38,055 bases of DNA from JBGPHT01 sp041484525 (GTDB lineage: Bacteria; Acidobacteriota; Terriglobia; Bryobacterales; Bryobacteraceae), in assembly GCA_041484525.1 (NCBI GenBank), contig JBGPHT010000065.1, forward strand, positions 1 through 38,055. Direction: 5' to 3'. This document shows, piece after piece, positions 9,729 through 17,632 of this stretch. Positions within the stretch are counted from its first letter, which is position 1; every line of letters starts with the position of its first letter. The notes beneath the pieces were generated by a model. It worked only from the letters and a program-made list of their open reading frames with translations, had not been told where the DNA came from and made no database searches. Made by a program: the position numbers and the translations under genes.

Positions 9729-10046
9729 TTAACTGGCCTTCTTGACAGCCTTGGCTTCTTCCGGTTCCATTACGCCGAGAACGTCATCCTCGCGCATAAC
9801 CAGATACTCCTGCCCGTCCAGTTGGATCTCGTTGCCGGAATACTTGCCGAACAGGATGCGGTTGCCTACTTTGACTTCCAGGGGAAACAGCACGCCGTCA
9901 ATCAGCTTGCCCTTTCCGATGGCGACGACTTCGGCTTCCTGCGGTTTTTCCTGCGCCGAATCCGGAATGATGATGCCGCTGCGCCGGGTTTCTTTCTCGT
10001 CAATCCGCTTCACTACGATGCGGTCATAGAGTGGTCGAATGTTCAT
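9729..10046 (-). CDS. groES: Co-chaperonin GroES (Hsp10)
   Basis: A 105-residue lid of the GroEL chamber. It begins MNIRPLYDRIVVKRID, followed by the mobile loop (EKETRRSGIIIPDSAQEKP, about 18-36), GKGKLIDGVLFPLEVKVGNRILFGKYSG, and QEYLVMREDDVLGVM. I set the start at ATG 10046; the frame is open to 10157 but that extension has no GroES similarity. GGAG lies 10 nt upstream. The ATG overlaps the stop of the preceding reading frame by 4 bp (ATGA), which suggests coupled translation. The C-terminus has an extra EEAKAVKKAS tail. Confidence 0.97.
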   Translation of the reverse strand: MNIRPLYDRIVVKRIDEKETRRSGIIIPDSAQEKPQEAEVVAIGKGKLIDGVLFPLEVKVGNRILFGKYSGNEIQLDGQEYLVMREDDVLGVMEPEEAKAVKKAS

Positions 10047-10420
10047 GCTGTTGGATCTCCAGTTGAAATTTGAGTTGTGATACGGGCGGCCTTGATGGCC
10101 TGATACCGCGAGTCCGCGGCAAGCATTTGCCGGACGCGGCCGTCCAGGTCCTGCCACTCCCGAATGAAATAGCCGGCCCGGTCGTTCGCCATTACCTGGG
10201 CGCGCTGTTCCGAGACTATCGCAATCATGGCGCGAGTGGCGAGCCCGTCTGGCTCGGCCTGCTGCAGGGCCTTGCTCTCGAGTGCATTGGCGACGCGGTC
10301 GAACTCCGCGCCCACCTTCGCCCTGAGTTGCTCGCCCAATTCGATCTGATTCACAGTGCCGGTCAACGGCTTCTCCGCTAGTCGAGCCGCCGTTTCGTCC
10401 ATGATCGGGGTTGTCTGCAT
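10043..10420 (-). CDS. Helical hypothetical protein coupled to groES
   Basis: A 125-residue, mostly helical, charged protein (TVNQIELGEQLRAKVGAEF, LDGRVRQMLAADSRYQAIKA) with no signal or membrane segment. I do not recognise it. Its TGA overlaps the groES ATG by 4 bp, and the unknown gene upstream stops 10 bp before its start. A second ATG at codon 7 is an alternative start, and neither has a clear ribosome site. Gene coupling and balanced composition argue that it is real. A competing plus-strand frame over the same bases has a less plausible composition. A role beside the chaperonin is inference from position only. Confidence 0.6.
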   Translation of the reverse strand: MQTTPIMDETAARLAEKPLTGTVNQIELGEQLRAKVGAEFDRVANALESKALQQAEPDGLATRAMIAIVSEQRAQVMANDRAGYFIREWQDLDGRVRQMLAADSRYQAIKAARITTQISTGDPTA

Positions 10421-10430
10421 ATCGAATGCG

Positions 10431-10817
10431 TCAATGGCTGCGAAACTGGTTGCCCAATTGGATGTGCCGCGATTGAGCCGTGACGCTGACGTACGGCAGG
10501 CCCAGGAACGACTTCGTCTCGACGCCGGTAATTTCCACGCAGTTGCAGTTCTGCGACCGCGCGTCTCCGATGGCGCGCTTCACCGCCGTGCGCAGCCGCT
10601 TTTCCTTGTCGAAACCGAAAGCGGTGGCCGTGATCTGGCCAGCCATGAAGAAGAATGTCCAACCGGCGGTGCGGAGTTCTCCCTCCAGGTGGGCGCGATC
10701 CAGATTGGTGACGGAAGTCCAGCTTGGCGAATAGGGCGTGCTGACCAAGTGCACGGAATCGGGCACGAGCGTGCCGTCCTGAATCAGAATGCTGCCCGCT
10801 GTGATCGGCGTATCCAC
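10431..10817 (-). CDS. Conserved hypothetical protein in the groES operon
   Basis: About 128 residues from GTG 10817 (start region VDTPITAGSILIQDGTL). The core reads as a compact alpha/beta domain: TNLDRAHLEGELRTAGWTFF, FMAGQITATAFGFDKEK, LRTAVKRAIGDARSQNCN and FLGLPYVSVTAQSRHIQLG. It resembles a conserved protein of unknown function that I have seen in proteobacteria; I cannot name a Pfam family. The frame is open upstream to a TTG at 10946, but those codons overlap a 57-codon frame with a good ribosome site, so I favour the GTG just after it. No signal peptide. Confidence 0.65.
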   Translation of the reverse strand: MDTPITAGSILIQDGTLVPDSVHLVSTPYSPSWTSVTNLDRAHLEGELRTAGWTFFFMAGQITATAFGFDKEKRLRTAVKRAIGDARSQNCNCVEITGVETKSFLGLPYVSVTAQSRHIQLGNQFRSH

Positions 10818-10819
10818 GG

Positions 10820-10993
10820 CTAATAGCTGTATTCCGTCGACCCGATACCCCAGGGCATTCTGGTTGCGGGCACCGGGATAAGCGGACGATTCCTTCGGCT
10901 GGTCAGTTCGGTGACCAACGTGCACACGCAGGCCACGATCATCCAAAGGACTGATTGATCTGTCAGGAGCGTGGAGACGCTGCGAGAAAACAT
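10820..10993 (-). CDS. Small single-span membrane protein or gene remnant at the head of the groES operon
   Basis: A 57-residue frame starting MFSRSVSTLLTDQSVLW, with one hydrophobic segment (about 16-30: LWMIVACVCTLVTEL) and a basic, proline-containing tail ending STEYSY. GGGAGG lies 5 nt before the ATG, the best ribosome site in this operon. Its TAG is 2 nt before the likely GTG start of the next gene. The VTELTS segment weakly recalls the TExTSNxA signature of SLC13/DASS anion transporters, so it could be a shortened relic of such a gene. That resemblance is by eye only. Confidence 0.45.
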   Translation of the reverse strand: MFSRSVSTLLTDQSVLWMIVACVCTLVTELTSRRNRPLIPVPATRMPWGIGSTEYSY

Positions 10994-11033
10994 GGAAACC
11001 TCCCGGTTGACGGTTGGCTAAGAGGAGGGGTGC

Positions 11034-11059
11034 GATAACCTGACTTAGTTCAGGCTATC
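11034..11059 (-). promoter_or_regulatory. Inverted repeat in the groES operon leader
   Basis: GATAACCTGA (11034-11043) and TCAGGCTATC (11050-11059) are inverted with one mismatch around a 6-bp centre. It sits roughly 27-52 nt downstream of the predicted transcription start, the place where CIRCE operators occur in other chaperonin operons. The sequence does not match CIRCE (TTAGCACTC-N9-GAGTGCTAA). It could be a repressor operator or an mRNA hairpin. Confidence 0.55.
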
Positions 11060-11092
11060 TGCAGGGTGGGCAGAAGCGCTCAGACGATTACT

Positions 11093-11121
11093 ATACTAAG
11101 TTAAACGGATGCTTTTGTCAA
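11093..11121 (-). promoter_or_regulatory. Near-consensus sigma70 promoter for the groES operon
   Basis: On the minus strand a perfect -35 TTGACA (11116-11121) is followed after exactly 17 bp by TAGTAT (11093-11098). Transcription should begin near 11086, giving about a 90-nt leader before the small ORF at 10993. The stop codon of the oxidase gene lies immediately upstream, so this starts a separate unit from that gene. Confidence 0.75.
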
Positions 11122-11130
11122 GGTATCGGG

Positions 11131-12243
11131 TTAACCCCGCATTCCCGCGAACAACGCCCCGTTCTCCCGCAGCACCCGCTCCTTCGCCGCCGCGTCCACG
11201 TCCGTACTCCACTCTCCCCGATCATGGGTGCCACCCAACAGGATTCCGTCCCGCCGCGGAAACATATAGATGTCGCCGGGGCCAATCGTCATGTATTCGA
11301 CCTCCGGCTGCGGCAGCAGGAACGAGAGCTGGCCGCGAATCGGGATCAGTTCCTCATCGCCGAAGAGCGCCCGCGCGCCCAGGCCGGTGCAGTTGAACAG
11401 CAGCGGCTGGCGGAGCGTCAACAACTGCCGCGTGTCGGAGAACTCCCGTACCTCCACCTTGCCACCGGCCGTGAAGAAATCGCGTAGCAGCGCGTTGAGG
11501 TAAATTGCCGGCTCGATGAGCATCGAATCGCAGCGGTACGCGTGCGGCACGTCGAACGGATTCTCGGCCGGCTCCAACTGTTTCTGCTCGGGATAGAGCG
11601 GGTCAATCTCGCTGTAGGGACTCTCAGGCGGCGCCATCTGGCGCGGGTTGTCTTGCGAGAGCCGGTACAGCGGCAGCCAGCGCACACCATACTGCTCTCC
11701 GGTAAGCGACTGGTAGCGGCGGAACGCAAACCGCCCGGCCTCGCCGAACTGCCGCCGGAACTCAGGGGTGAGGCGCGCATGGTCGTAGACGGTGACCGGG
11801 TCCCACAGGCCGCCGGCAACGTTCGACGTAGTGTCGGGCGGCATCGCCTTGGCGTAGATGGTGACGGCGTAGCCGCGCTGCTGCAGCAACCGCGCCGTCG
11901 AAATGCCAACCACACCGCAGCCGATCACCGCGGCGTCGCGCGTCTCCAACTTTGCCGCCTCTTCCACCGCGAGTTGCGCCGTGCCCCAGGAGAGCGTGAT
12001 CCCCGCGCCGCCATGGCCGTAATTGTGAATTACAGTCTTCGAGTCGAGCTTCTCGCCGCGCACCACAAATCCCGACGGACGAAAAGGCCGCAACCCTACG
12101 ATGGTGCGAATCACTCGATCCGGCGCCACCAGAACCCGCGCCAGCCTGGCTCGCGCGATGGGAGCCGTCGCATTCCGCCGGGCTGCGCACCCGGCCATCC
12201 ACGCGGTAGAAATGCCCAGCCATTGGCGGCGCGAAACGTGCAT
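11131..12243 (-). CDS. Exported D-amino-acid-oxidase-like flavoprotein with circularly permuted motif order
   Basis: A 370-residue FAD oxidoreductase of the DAO superfamily. The N-terminus SRRQWLGISTAWMAGC combines a twin-arginine motif with a possible lipobox (Cys19), so it is probably exported folded and perhaps lipid-anchored. In ordinary D-amino-acid oxidases the dinucleotide motif comes first, while GLRPxRP and HNYGHGG close the protein. Here GLRPFRPSGF (50-59) and HNYGHGGAG (73-81) precede the FAD motif VIGCGVVGIS (106-115). The protein ends soon after GGTHDRGEW (337-345), which normally lies just before GLRP. All expected blocks are present once, in rotated order. It would oxidise D-amino acids or similar amines if active. 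The gene stands alone, with groES behind it and a divergent propeller gene in front. Confidence 0.85.
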   Translation of the reverse strand: MHVSRRQWLGISTAWMAGCAARRNATAPIARARLARVLVAPDRVIRTIVGLRPFRPSGFVVRGEKLDSKTVIHNYGHGGAGITLSWGTAQLAVEEAAKLETRDAAVIGCGVVGISTARLLQQRGYAVTIYAKAMPPDTTSNVAGGLWDPVTVYDHARLTPEFRRQFGEAGRFAFRRYQSLTGEQYGVRWLPLYRLSQDNPRQMAPPESPYSEIDPLYPEQKQLEPAENPFDVPHAYRCDSMLIEPAIYLNALLRDFFTAGGKVEVREFSDTRQLLTLRQPLLFNCTGLGARALFGDEELIPIRGQLSFLLPQPEVEYMTIGPGDIYMFPRRDGILLGGTHDRGEWSTDVDAAAKERVLRENGALFAGMRG

Positions 12244-12376
12244 AGCGCTATGGTACGCGAATGGCCGCCGTAGTGGCTTTGAACGTAGCCGTGGACGCGG
12301 CCGCCGCCACCGTCACCCACACCGGCGGCGTCGAGGCCGAGTCGCAAAATTGAAATATACTGAGAACTTCAGCGAT

Positions 12377-15175
12377 ATGCATCGGAAAGCTTTTTCCGCG
12401 CTCACCCTAGCCGCGCTTTCGTTCACCCTGATTCTGGCCCAGCAGGGCTCCGCGCCGCGATTAACCGCCGACCTGATCAAGGACCTCGCGGTCCGCAACA
12501 TCACCGGCACCTTCAGCTCGGGCCGCATTCAGGACGTCGCCGTCGACCCACGCAACGGCAGCGTCTGGTATGTGGCGACCGCGTCGGGCGGCCTCTGGAA
12601 GACCACCAACCGCGGCCTCACCTTCCAGCCCATCTTCGATGACGGCGGCTCCTACTCGCTCGGCTGCGTTACGGTCGATCCCAAGAGGCCCGACACCGTG
12701 TGGCTGGGCACCGGAGAAAATCAGGCGCAGCGCGCTATCGGCTACGGCGACGGCATCTACAAGAGCATCGACGCTGGCAAAACCTGGAAGCGAATGGGCC
12801 TCGTCAACTCCGAGCACATCGCCAAGATCCGGGTGGACCCGCGCGATTCGAACGTCGTGCTCGTGGCCGCGCAGGGTCCGCTGTTCTCGCCGGGCGGCGA
12901 CCGCGGCCTCTACAAAACCAGCGACGGCGGCCAGACCTGGAAGCCCATCCTGCAGATTACCGAGAACACCGGTGTCACCGATCTGGCTGTCGACCCGCGC
13001 AACCCCGACGTGATGTACGCGGCCGCCTACCAGCGCCGCCGCAATACCAGCATCATCGTCGCCGGCGGGCCGGACTCCGCCATTTTCAAAACCACCGATG
13101 GCGGCGTCCACTGGACCAAGCTCACCGAAGGCATCCCGGATGTCGACAAGGGCCGCATCGCCCTCGCCATCTCACCCCAGAAGCCGGACGTAATCTACGC
13201 CACCATCACCACCAACCAGAAGAACAAGCTCACCGGTTTCTACCGCTCCGAAGATGCGGGCGCGCACTGGACCAAGATGAGCGACTACGTCGTGCAGGAC
13301 CCGGAATACTACGGCGAGATCTACGCCGACCCGTTCCAGTTCGACCGCCTGTACACCATGGACATGCAGATCCACGTGACCGAGGACGGCGGCAAGACCG
13401 TCCCCGTCGCCGGCTGGCAGGTTCACTCCGATAACCACTCGCTCACGTTCGATGCGACCGATCCCAATCACCTGCTGGCCGGCAATGACGGCGGCCTCTA
13501 CGAGTCCTACGATCGTGGCCGCTCCTGGCGTCACTTCAACAATCTTCCGGTGACGCAGTTCTACCGCGCCTCGGTGAACAATTCGGCGCCGTTCTATCAC
13601 ATCTTCGGCGGCACGCAGGACAACGGTTCGCAGGGCGTCCCCACCGGCACCACGAACCGCGCCGGCATCCGCACCAGCGACTGGCTCAACACCGGCGGCG
13701 GCGACGGATTTCAGTCGCGCGGCGATTACGACGATCCGGACATCATGTACTCCTGCTCGCAGAACATCAACTGCGTGCGGCTGGACCTGAAGACCGGCCA
13801 GAGCACTCCCATCCGCCCGCGCCTCACTCCGGAAGAGACCGCGTCGCTGCGCTCGCGCTGGGACATCCCGTTCATCGTCAGCCCGCATTCGCACACGCGC
13901 CTCTACATCGCGGGCAACCGCCTGATGCGCTCGGAGGACCGCGGCAACACCTGGAAGCTGATCAGCCCCGACCTGTCGCGCAATATCAACCGCGACACCA
14001 TCCCCGTCATGGGCAAATTGTGGGGTGATGACGCGGTGTGGAAGAACGCGTTCACCGACCAGTTCGGCACCGGCACCGCGGTGGCCGAGTCTCCCGTGAA
14101 GGAAGGCCTGCTGTTCGTCGGCACGGATGACGGCCTGGTGCAGATCTCGTCCGACGGCGGCGAAACGTGGCGCAAGATCGACCGATTCCCGGGCGTGCCT
14201 GAGATGACTTATGTCACCGGCATCCTGCCCTCCCCGCACGACGCCAACACGGTGTTCGTGACCTTCAACGATTTTCATCGCGGCAACTTCAAGCCGTACG
14301 CGCTGAAGAGCACCGACCTCGGCCGCTCGTGGACCTCGATCTCGGGCGACCTGCCCGACCGCGACCCCGCCTGGACCATCGTGCAGGATCATGTGAATCC
14401 CAACCTGCTTTTCGTGGGGACCGAGTACGGCATGTCGTTTACAATCGATGGCGGCGGCCATTGGGTGCGGATCAGGAGCGGGATGCCCACGATTCCGATC
14501 CGCGATCTCGATATCCAGAAGCGGGAGAGCGACCTGGTCGCCGCTTCGTTCGGCCGCGGCTTCTTCGTGTTCGACGATTACGCTCCGCTGCGGCAGTTGA
14601 CTCCGCAGGCGCTCGATCAGGAAGGGACGCTCTTCGCCGTGGGCCGCAAGGCGCGCGTCTACGACGAGATCGGCTACTACCGCGCGCAGGGCGACAACGT
14701 GGCCTCGCCCAACGCACCGTTCGGTGCGCTCCTGACTTATTACCTGCGGCAGGAGACTACTAACGATGCGAATCAGAAGATGGTCATCCAGGTGAGCGAC
14801 GCCGGCGGCAAGATGGTCCGGCAGATCGACGTATCCGGCCGCGCCGGAGTGCATCGCTCGCCTTGGGACCTGCGTGAGACGCCGCCTCCCGCGCCAGAAG
14901 GGCAGGCCGGCCGCGGGCGTGGCGGCCCTACGCAGGCAGCCGAAGGCGTGGAGAATCCGGACCAACCAACTCCAGACGCCGCCGCTGGTGGCGGCCGAGG
15001 AGGTCGTGGAGGACGCAGCGGCGGGTTCGGCGGACGCGGCGGTTTCCGCCAGGGAGCGCTGGTGAAGCCCGGCACCTACACGGTCGCACTCGGAAAACTC
15101 GCCAACGGCACGTTCACGCCGATGGGCCAGCCGCAGCGCGTCGAAGTGATTCCACTCGAGGCCTCCAATCGGTAA
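12377..15175 (+). CDS. Exported BNR/Asp-box beta-propeller protein (sortilin-like)
   Basis: A 932-residue secreted protein. I chose ATG 12377 because it begins a clean signal peptide (MHRKAFSALTLAALSFTLIL, cut near AQQ); the open frame upstream to 12101 is the antisense of the oxidase gene. About ten Asp-box repeats of the SxDxGxTW type follow (for example SIDAGKTW, TSDGGQTW, TTDGGVHW, SEDAGAHW, SSDGGETW, TIDGGGHW), as in VPS10/sortilin and sialidase-like propellers. The last 150 residues carry a FlgD-like beta domain and a Gly/Arg-rich linker (GGRGGRGGRSGGFGGRGG). Such proteins are abundant in Acidobacteria and are often called glycosyl hydrolases, but I see no catalytic set. A TATACT 16 bp before the ATG may be its -10. 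Confidence 0.85.
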   Translation: MHRKAFSALTLAALSFTLILAQQGSAPRLTADLIKDLAVRNITGTFSSGRIQDVAVDPRNGSVWYVATASGGLWKTTNRGLTFQPIFDDGGSYSLGCVTVDPKRPDTVWLGTGENQAQRAIGYGDGIYKSIDAGKTWKRMGLVNSEHIAKIRVDPRDSNVVLVAAQGPLFSPGGDRGLYKTSDGGQTWKPILQITENTGVTDLAVDPRNPDVMYAAAYQRRRNTSIIVAGGPDSAIFKTTDGGVHWTKLTEGIPDVDKGRIALAISPQKPDVIYATITTNQKNKLTGFYRSEDAGAHWTKMSDYVVQDPEYYGEIYADPFQFDRLYTMDMQIHVTEDGGKTVPVAGWQVHSDNHSLTFDATDPNHLLAGNDGGLYESYDRGRSWRHFNNLPVTQFYRASVNNSAPFYHIFGGTQDNGSQGVPTGTTNRAGIRTSDWLNTGGGDGFQSRGDYDDPDIMYSCSQNINCVRLDLKTGQSTPIRPRLTPEETASLRSRWDIPFIVSPHSHTRLYIAGNRLMRSEDRGNTWKLISPDLSRNINRDTIPVMGKLWGDDAVWKNAFTDQFGTGTAVAESPVKEGLLFVGTDDGLVQISSDGGETWRKIDRFPGVPEMTYVTGILPSPHDANTVFVTFNDFHRGNFKPYALKSTDLGRSWTSISGDLPDRDPAWTIVQDHVNPNLLFVGTEYGMSFTIDGGGHWVRIRSGMPTIPIRDLDIQKRESDLVAASFGRGFFVFDDYAPLRQLTPQALDQEGTLFAVGRKARVYDEIGYYRAQGDNVASPNAPFGALLTYYLRQETTNDANQKMVIQVSDAGGKMVRQIDVSGRAGVHRSPWDLRETPPPAPEGQAGRGRGGPTQAAEGVENPDQPTPDAAAGGGRGGRGGRSGGFGGRGGFRQGALVKPGTYTVALGKLANGTFTPMGQPQRVEVIPLEASNR

Positions 15176-15179
15176 AGAC

Positions 15180-16847
15180 TTGTCCAGGAAGAAAGTCGAG
15201 CGGCAGCCTGCACGGCCAGCTCCCGCTCCCCGAATCGAGGCCGGCCCCGCCCCGCTACTCCGCATCGCGCGCCTGATCGAGCGCTACCCGATTGCCGTGG
15301 CGCTGTTGTTCATCGGGGCCGGCGCGATCCGGATCGCCGCCTCCTATTCCGATACCGGCCTGACGTACGATGAACCCGCGCACCTCGCCTGCGGCATGGA
15401 GTACCTGTCGCATCACGTGTATCGATACGAGCCGCAGCACCCGCCGCTGGCGCGCGTGATGACCGCGATCGTCCCGTTCCTGGCCGGCGCCCGAACTATC
15501 GGCAAGCCAAACATGTCGGTCGAAGGCGTGGCGCTGCTCTACCAATCGGGCGACCCCGGCGGCACGCTGTCCAAGGCTCGCGCCGGAATCCTGCCGTTCT
15601 TCGTGCTGGCGTCGCTGGTCGTGTTCTGGTGGGGCCGCCGCTATTTCAGCCCGACCGTCGCCGTCACCGCGACCGCGCTGTTCACGCTGCTGCCGCCCAT
15701 CCTGGCGCACGGCGGCCTCGCCACCACCGACATGGCGCTTACGGCGTGCCTCGGCCTCGCCTTCCTGGCTCTCCTCATCTGGGCGGAACGCCCCACCATT
15801 CGCCACAGCGTGCTCCTCGGCGCTGCCACGGCCGCGGCGGTGCTCTCCAAATTCACAGCGCTCGGATTCTTTCCGGTGGCGGCCGGGTTCGCGCTGGCCG
15901 CATATATAATGTCGCAGCGCCCGCCGGCCAGCCGCCTGATGGCTCTCGCTAAGGAACGCGCCGTGCCCTTCGCCGTTGCCGTCCTCACCGGCGCCATCGC
16001 GATCTGGGCCGTCTATCTCTTCTCCTTCGACCGTGTCCCCGCGCCCGAGCTGTTCGACGGCGTCCGCCGCGCCATGCGCCACAATGCCGGCGAAGGCGGC
16101 GGCTACCTCTTCGGCCGCCTCAGCCAGACCGGCTTCTGGTACTTCTTCCCGATGGTGCTCGTTATCAAGACGCCGATCGGCTTCCTGCTGCTGCTCGCAT
16201 TCGGCGCCTTCGTCTGCCTGCGCCGATGGCGCGAAGCCAACTACCTGCCGCCGCTGGCATTGTCGCTCGGCATCCTGGCGCCCGCCATGACGAGCCCCGT
16301 AAACTACGGCGTCCGCCACATTCTTCCCGTCTACATCGGATTCTCGATCGTGGCCGCGCTCGGCATCCGCGAGCTGGTGCGGTCACGCCGCGGCTGGCCC
16401 GGTTTCGCCGCCCTGGCTCTGGTCCTCTGGATGGCGATAGCGGGTGCGGTCAAACACCCCGAATATCTCGCCTACATGAATGAGTTCTTCGACCGCGAAC
16501 CCGAAAACGTGCTGGTCGATTCCGACCTCGATTGGGGCCAGGACACGATCCGCCTGGGCCGCCGCCTGCGCGAACTGGGCGCCACCCAAGTCATGTTCAC
16601 CACGATGAACCTGACTGACGATCTGCTGCGCGTGTGGCCCGGCCTTCCGCCTTCGAAGCCGATCAACCCCATCGAACCCACTGCAGGCTGGACCGCCGTG
16701 AGTCCCACTTTCTGGAAGACCGGCGAGTTCGGTCTGGAGCACCGCTACGCCAATCTCCACCCCTGGTTCACGTATGTGCAACCGAAGGAGAGAGTGGGCT
16801 CGCTGCTGCTGTACTATCTGCCGCCGGGTTCGGTGCCGCCGCGATAG
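15180..16847 (+). CDS. Membrane glycosyltransferase, GT39/ArnT-like
   Basis: A 555-residue polytopic membrane protein of the GT-C type. A soluble N-terminus is followed by a first span (PIAVALLFIGAGAIRIAASY) and then the luminal TYDEPAHLACGMEYL, whose acidic pair matches the DE motif of dolichyl/undecaprenyl-phosphate mannosyltransferases. About ten hydrophobic spans follow, and the C-terminal 120 residues (after YLAYMNEFF, including VLVDSDLDWGQD) lie outside the membrane. It would transfer a sugar from a polyprenyl phosphate to protein or lipid in the periplasm. The start is a TTG only 4 bp after the propeller stop; no ATG fits the N-terminus. The tight spacing suggests that the propeller and this enzyme are made together. 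Confidence 0.8.
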   Translation: MSRKKVERQPARPAPAPRIEAGPAPLLRIARLIERYPIAVALLFIGAGAIRIAASYSDTGLTYDEPAHLACGMEYLSHHVYRYEPQHPPLARVMTAIVPFLAGARTIGKPNMSVEGVALLYQSGDPGGTLSKARAGILPFFVLASLVVFWWGRRYFSPTVAVTATALFTLLPPILAHGGLATTDMALTACLGLAFLALLIWAERPTIRHSVLLGAATAAAVLSKFTALGFFPVAAGFALAAYIMSQRPPASRLMALAKERAVPFAVAVLTGAIAIWAVYLFSFDRVPAPELFDGVRRAMRHNAGEGGGYLFGRLSQTGFWYFFPMVLVIKTPIGFLLLLAFGAFVCLRRWREANYLPPLALSLGILAPAMTSPVNYGVRHILPVYIGFSIVAALGIRELVRSRRGWPGFAALALVLWMAIAGAVKHPEYLAYMNEFFDREPENVLVDSDLDWGQDTIRLGRRLRELGATQVMFTTMNLTDDLLRVWPGLPPSKPINPIEPTAGWTAVSPTFWKTGEFGLEHRYANLHPWFTYVQPKERVGSLLLYYLPPGSVPPR

Positions 16848-16855
16848 TATGACCT

Positions 16856-17632
16856 ATGGACAACCGCGAGACCGAGGAAACCCGGGATTTCTGGAATCGC
16901 GTGGCCGACGACTGGCACATTCAGGTCGGCACCGCCGGCGACAGCAATCGCATCCTGAATTCCGACCCCGTGCTATGGGCATTCGCCGGCGACGTCCGCG
17001 GGCTGAAAGTCCTCGACGCAGGTTGTGGAACAGGATACCTGTCGAAGCAACTCACCGATCGCGGCGCCCTTGTCACTGGCATCGATGTCTCCGAGCGCAT
17101 GATCGCGATCGCCCGTGCGCAGTTTCCCGACATCGACCTCCGCGTCGATTCCTGTGTCGAGCTTCGTACCGTCAGCGATGCCCAATTTGACCTCGTGGTC
17201 GCAAACTACGTGCTCATGGATGCGCCCGATCCAGAGGGCACCATGCACGCCCTCAGCCGCATTCTTCGAAACGAGGGAATCGCCATACTGGTGTTCTCCC
17301 ACCCCTGTTTCCCGCCAGGCGGTGCCACGATTTCGAGCGACGGAAAGATCGATTACCGTTGGAGCTTTTCCTATTTTGAACGGAGGAAATGCGTCGATCC
17401 TCCCTGGGCACATTTCACTTCGGAGTTCATCTGGTTTCATCGGCCTCTATCCGGCTACTGGAAAGCCTTCAAGGCGGCGGGATTCGTCGTCGTAGATTTT
17501 GAAGAGCCTAGAATTACGGAGGAACGGTACCATTTGGCGGAGAATTCCCGAAAGCTCGCTAATAGCAAGACCCGTCCTAATTCGGTAGCGTTCAAACTGC
17601 ACAAGTCGTCTACTCGAATCGCAGCGCCTTGA
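16856..17632 (+). CDS. Class I SAM-dependent methyltransferase
   Basis: A 258-residue cytoplasmic methyltransferase of the methyltransf_11/UbiE-like type. SAM motif I is VLDAGCGTGYLS (52-63), the acidic end of strand 2 is VTGIDVSERMI, motif II is FDLVVANYVLMD and motif III is ILRNEGIAILVFSHPCF. The C-terminal half carries WSFSYFERRK and FIWFHRPLSGYWKAFKAAGF, which form the acceptor side. It starts 8 bp after the GT39 stop and its last 23 bp overlap the convergent permease gene. The acceptor substrate cannot be inferred; the neighbours suggest an envelope glycan or lipid, but this is weak. Confidence 0.85.
   Translation: MDNRETEETRDFWNRVADDWHIQVGTAGDSNRILNSDPVLWAFAGDVRGLKVLDAGCGTGYLSKQLTDRGALVTGIDVSERMIAIARAQFPDIDLRVDSCVELRTVSDAQFDLVVANYVLMDAPDPEGTMHALSRILRNEGIAILVFSHPCFPPGGATISSDGKIDYRWSFSYFERRKCVDPPWAHFTSEFIWFHRPLSGYWKAFKAAGFVVVDFEEPRITEERYHLAENSRKLANSKTRPNSVAFKLHKSSTRIAAP

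Noticed and set aside
10047..10157. 37-residue N-terminal extension of GroES
   Set aside because: GroES begins at the conserved MNIRPLYDR with its own GGAG site; the extension lies inside the upstream coupled gene.
11034..11059. CIRCE element for HrcA
   Set aside because: The inverted repeat has the right place but neither the TTAGCACTC arms nor the 9-bp spacer.
12101..12376. N-terminal extension of the BNR propeller frame
   Set aside because: It overlaps the oxidase start region and would bury the signal peptide that begins at 12377.
13172..15265. Minus-strand open frame of about 700 codons opposite the BNR propeller gene
   Set aside because: GC-rich DNA leaves antisense frames open. The plus strand has a signal peptide and Asp boxes, while this frame has none and a biased composition.
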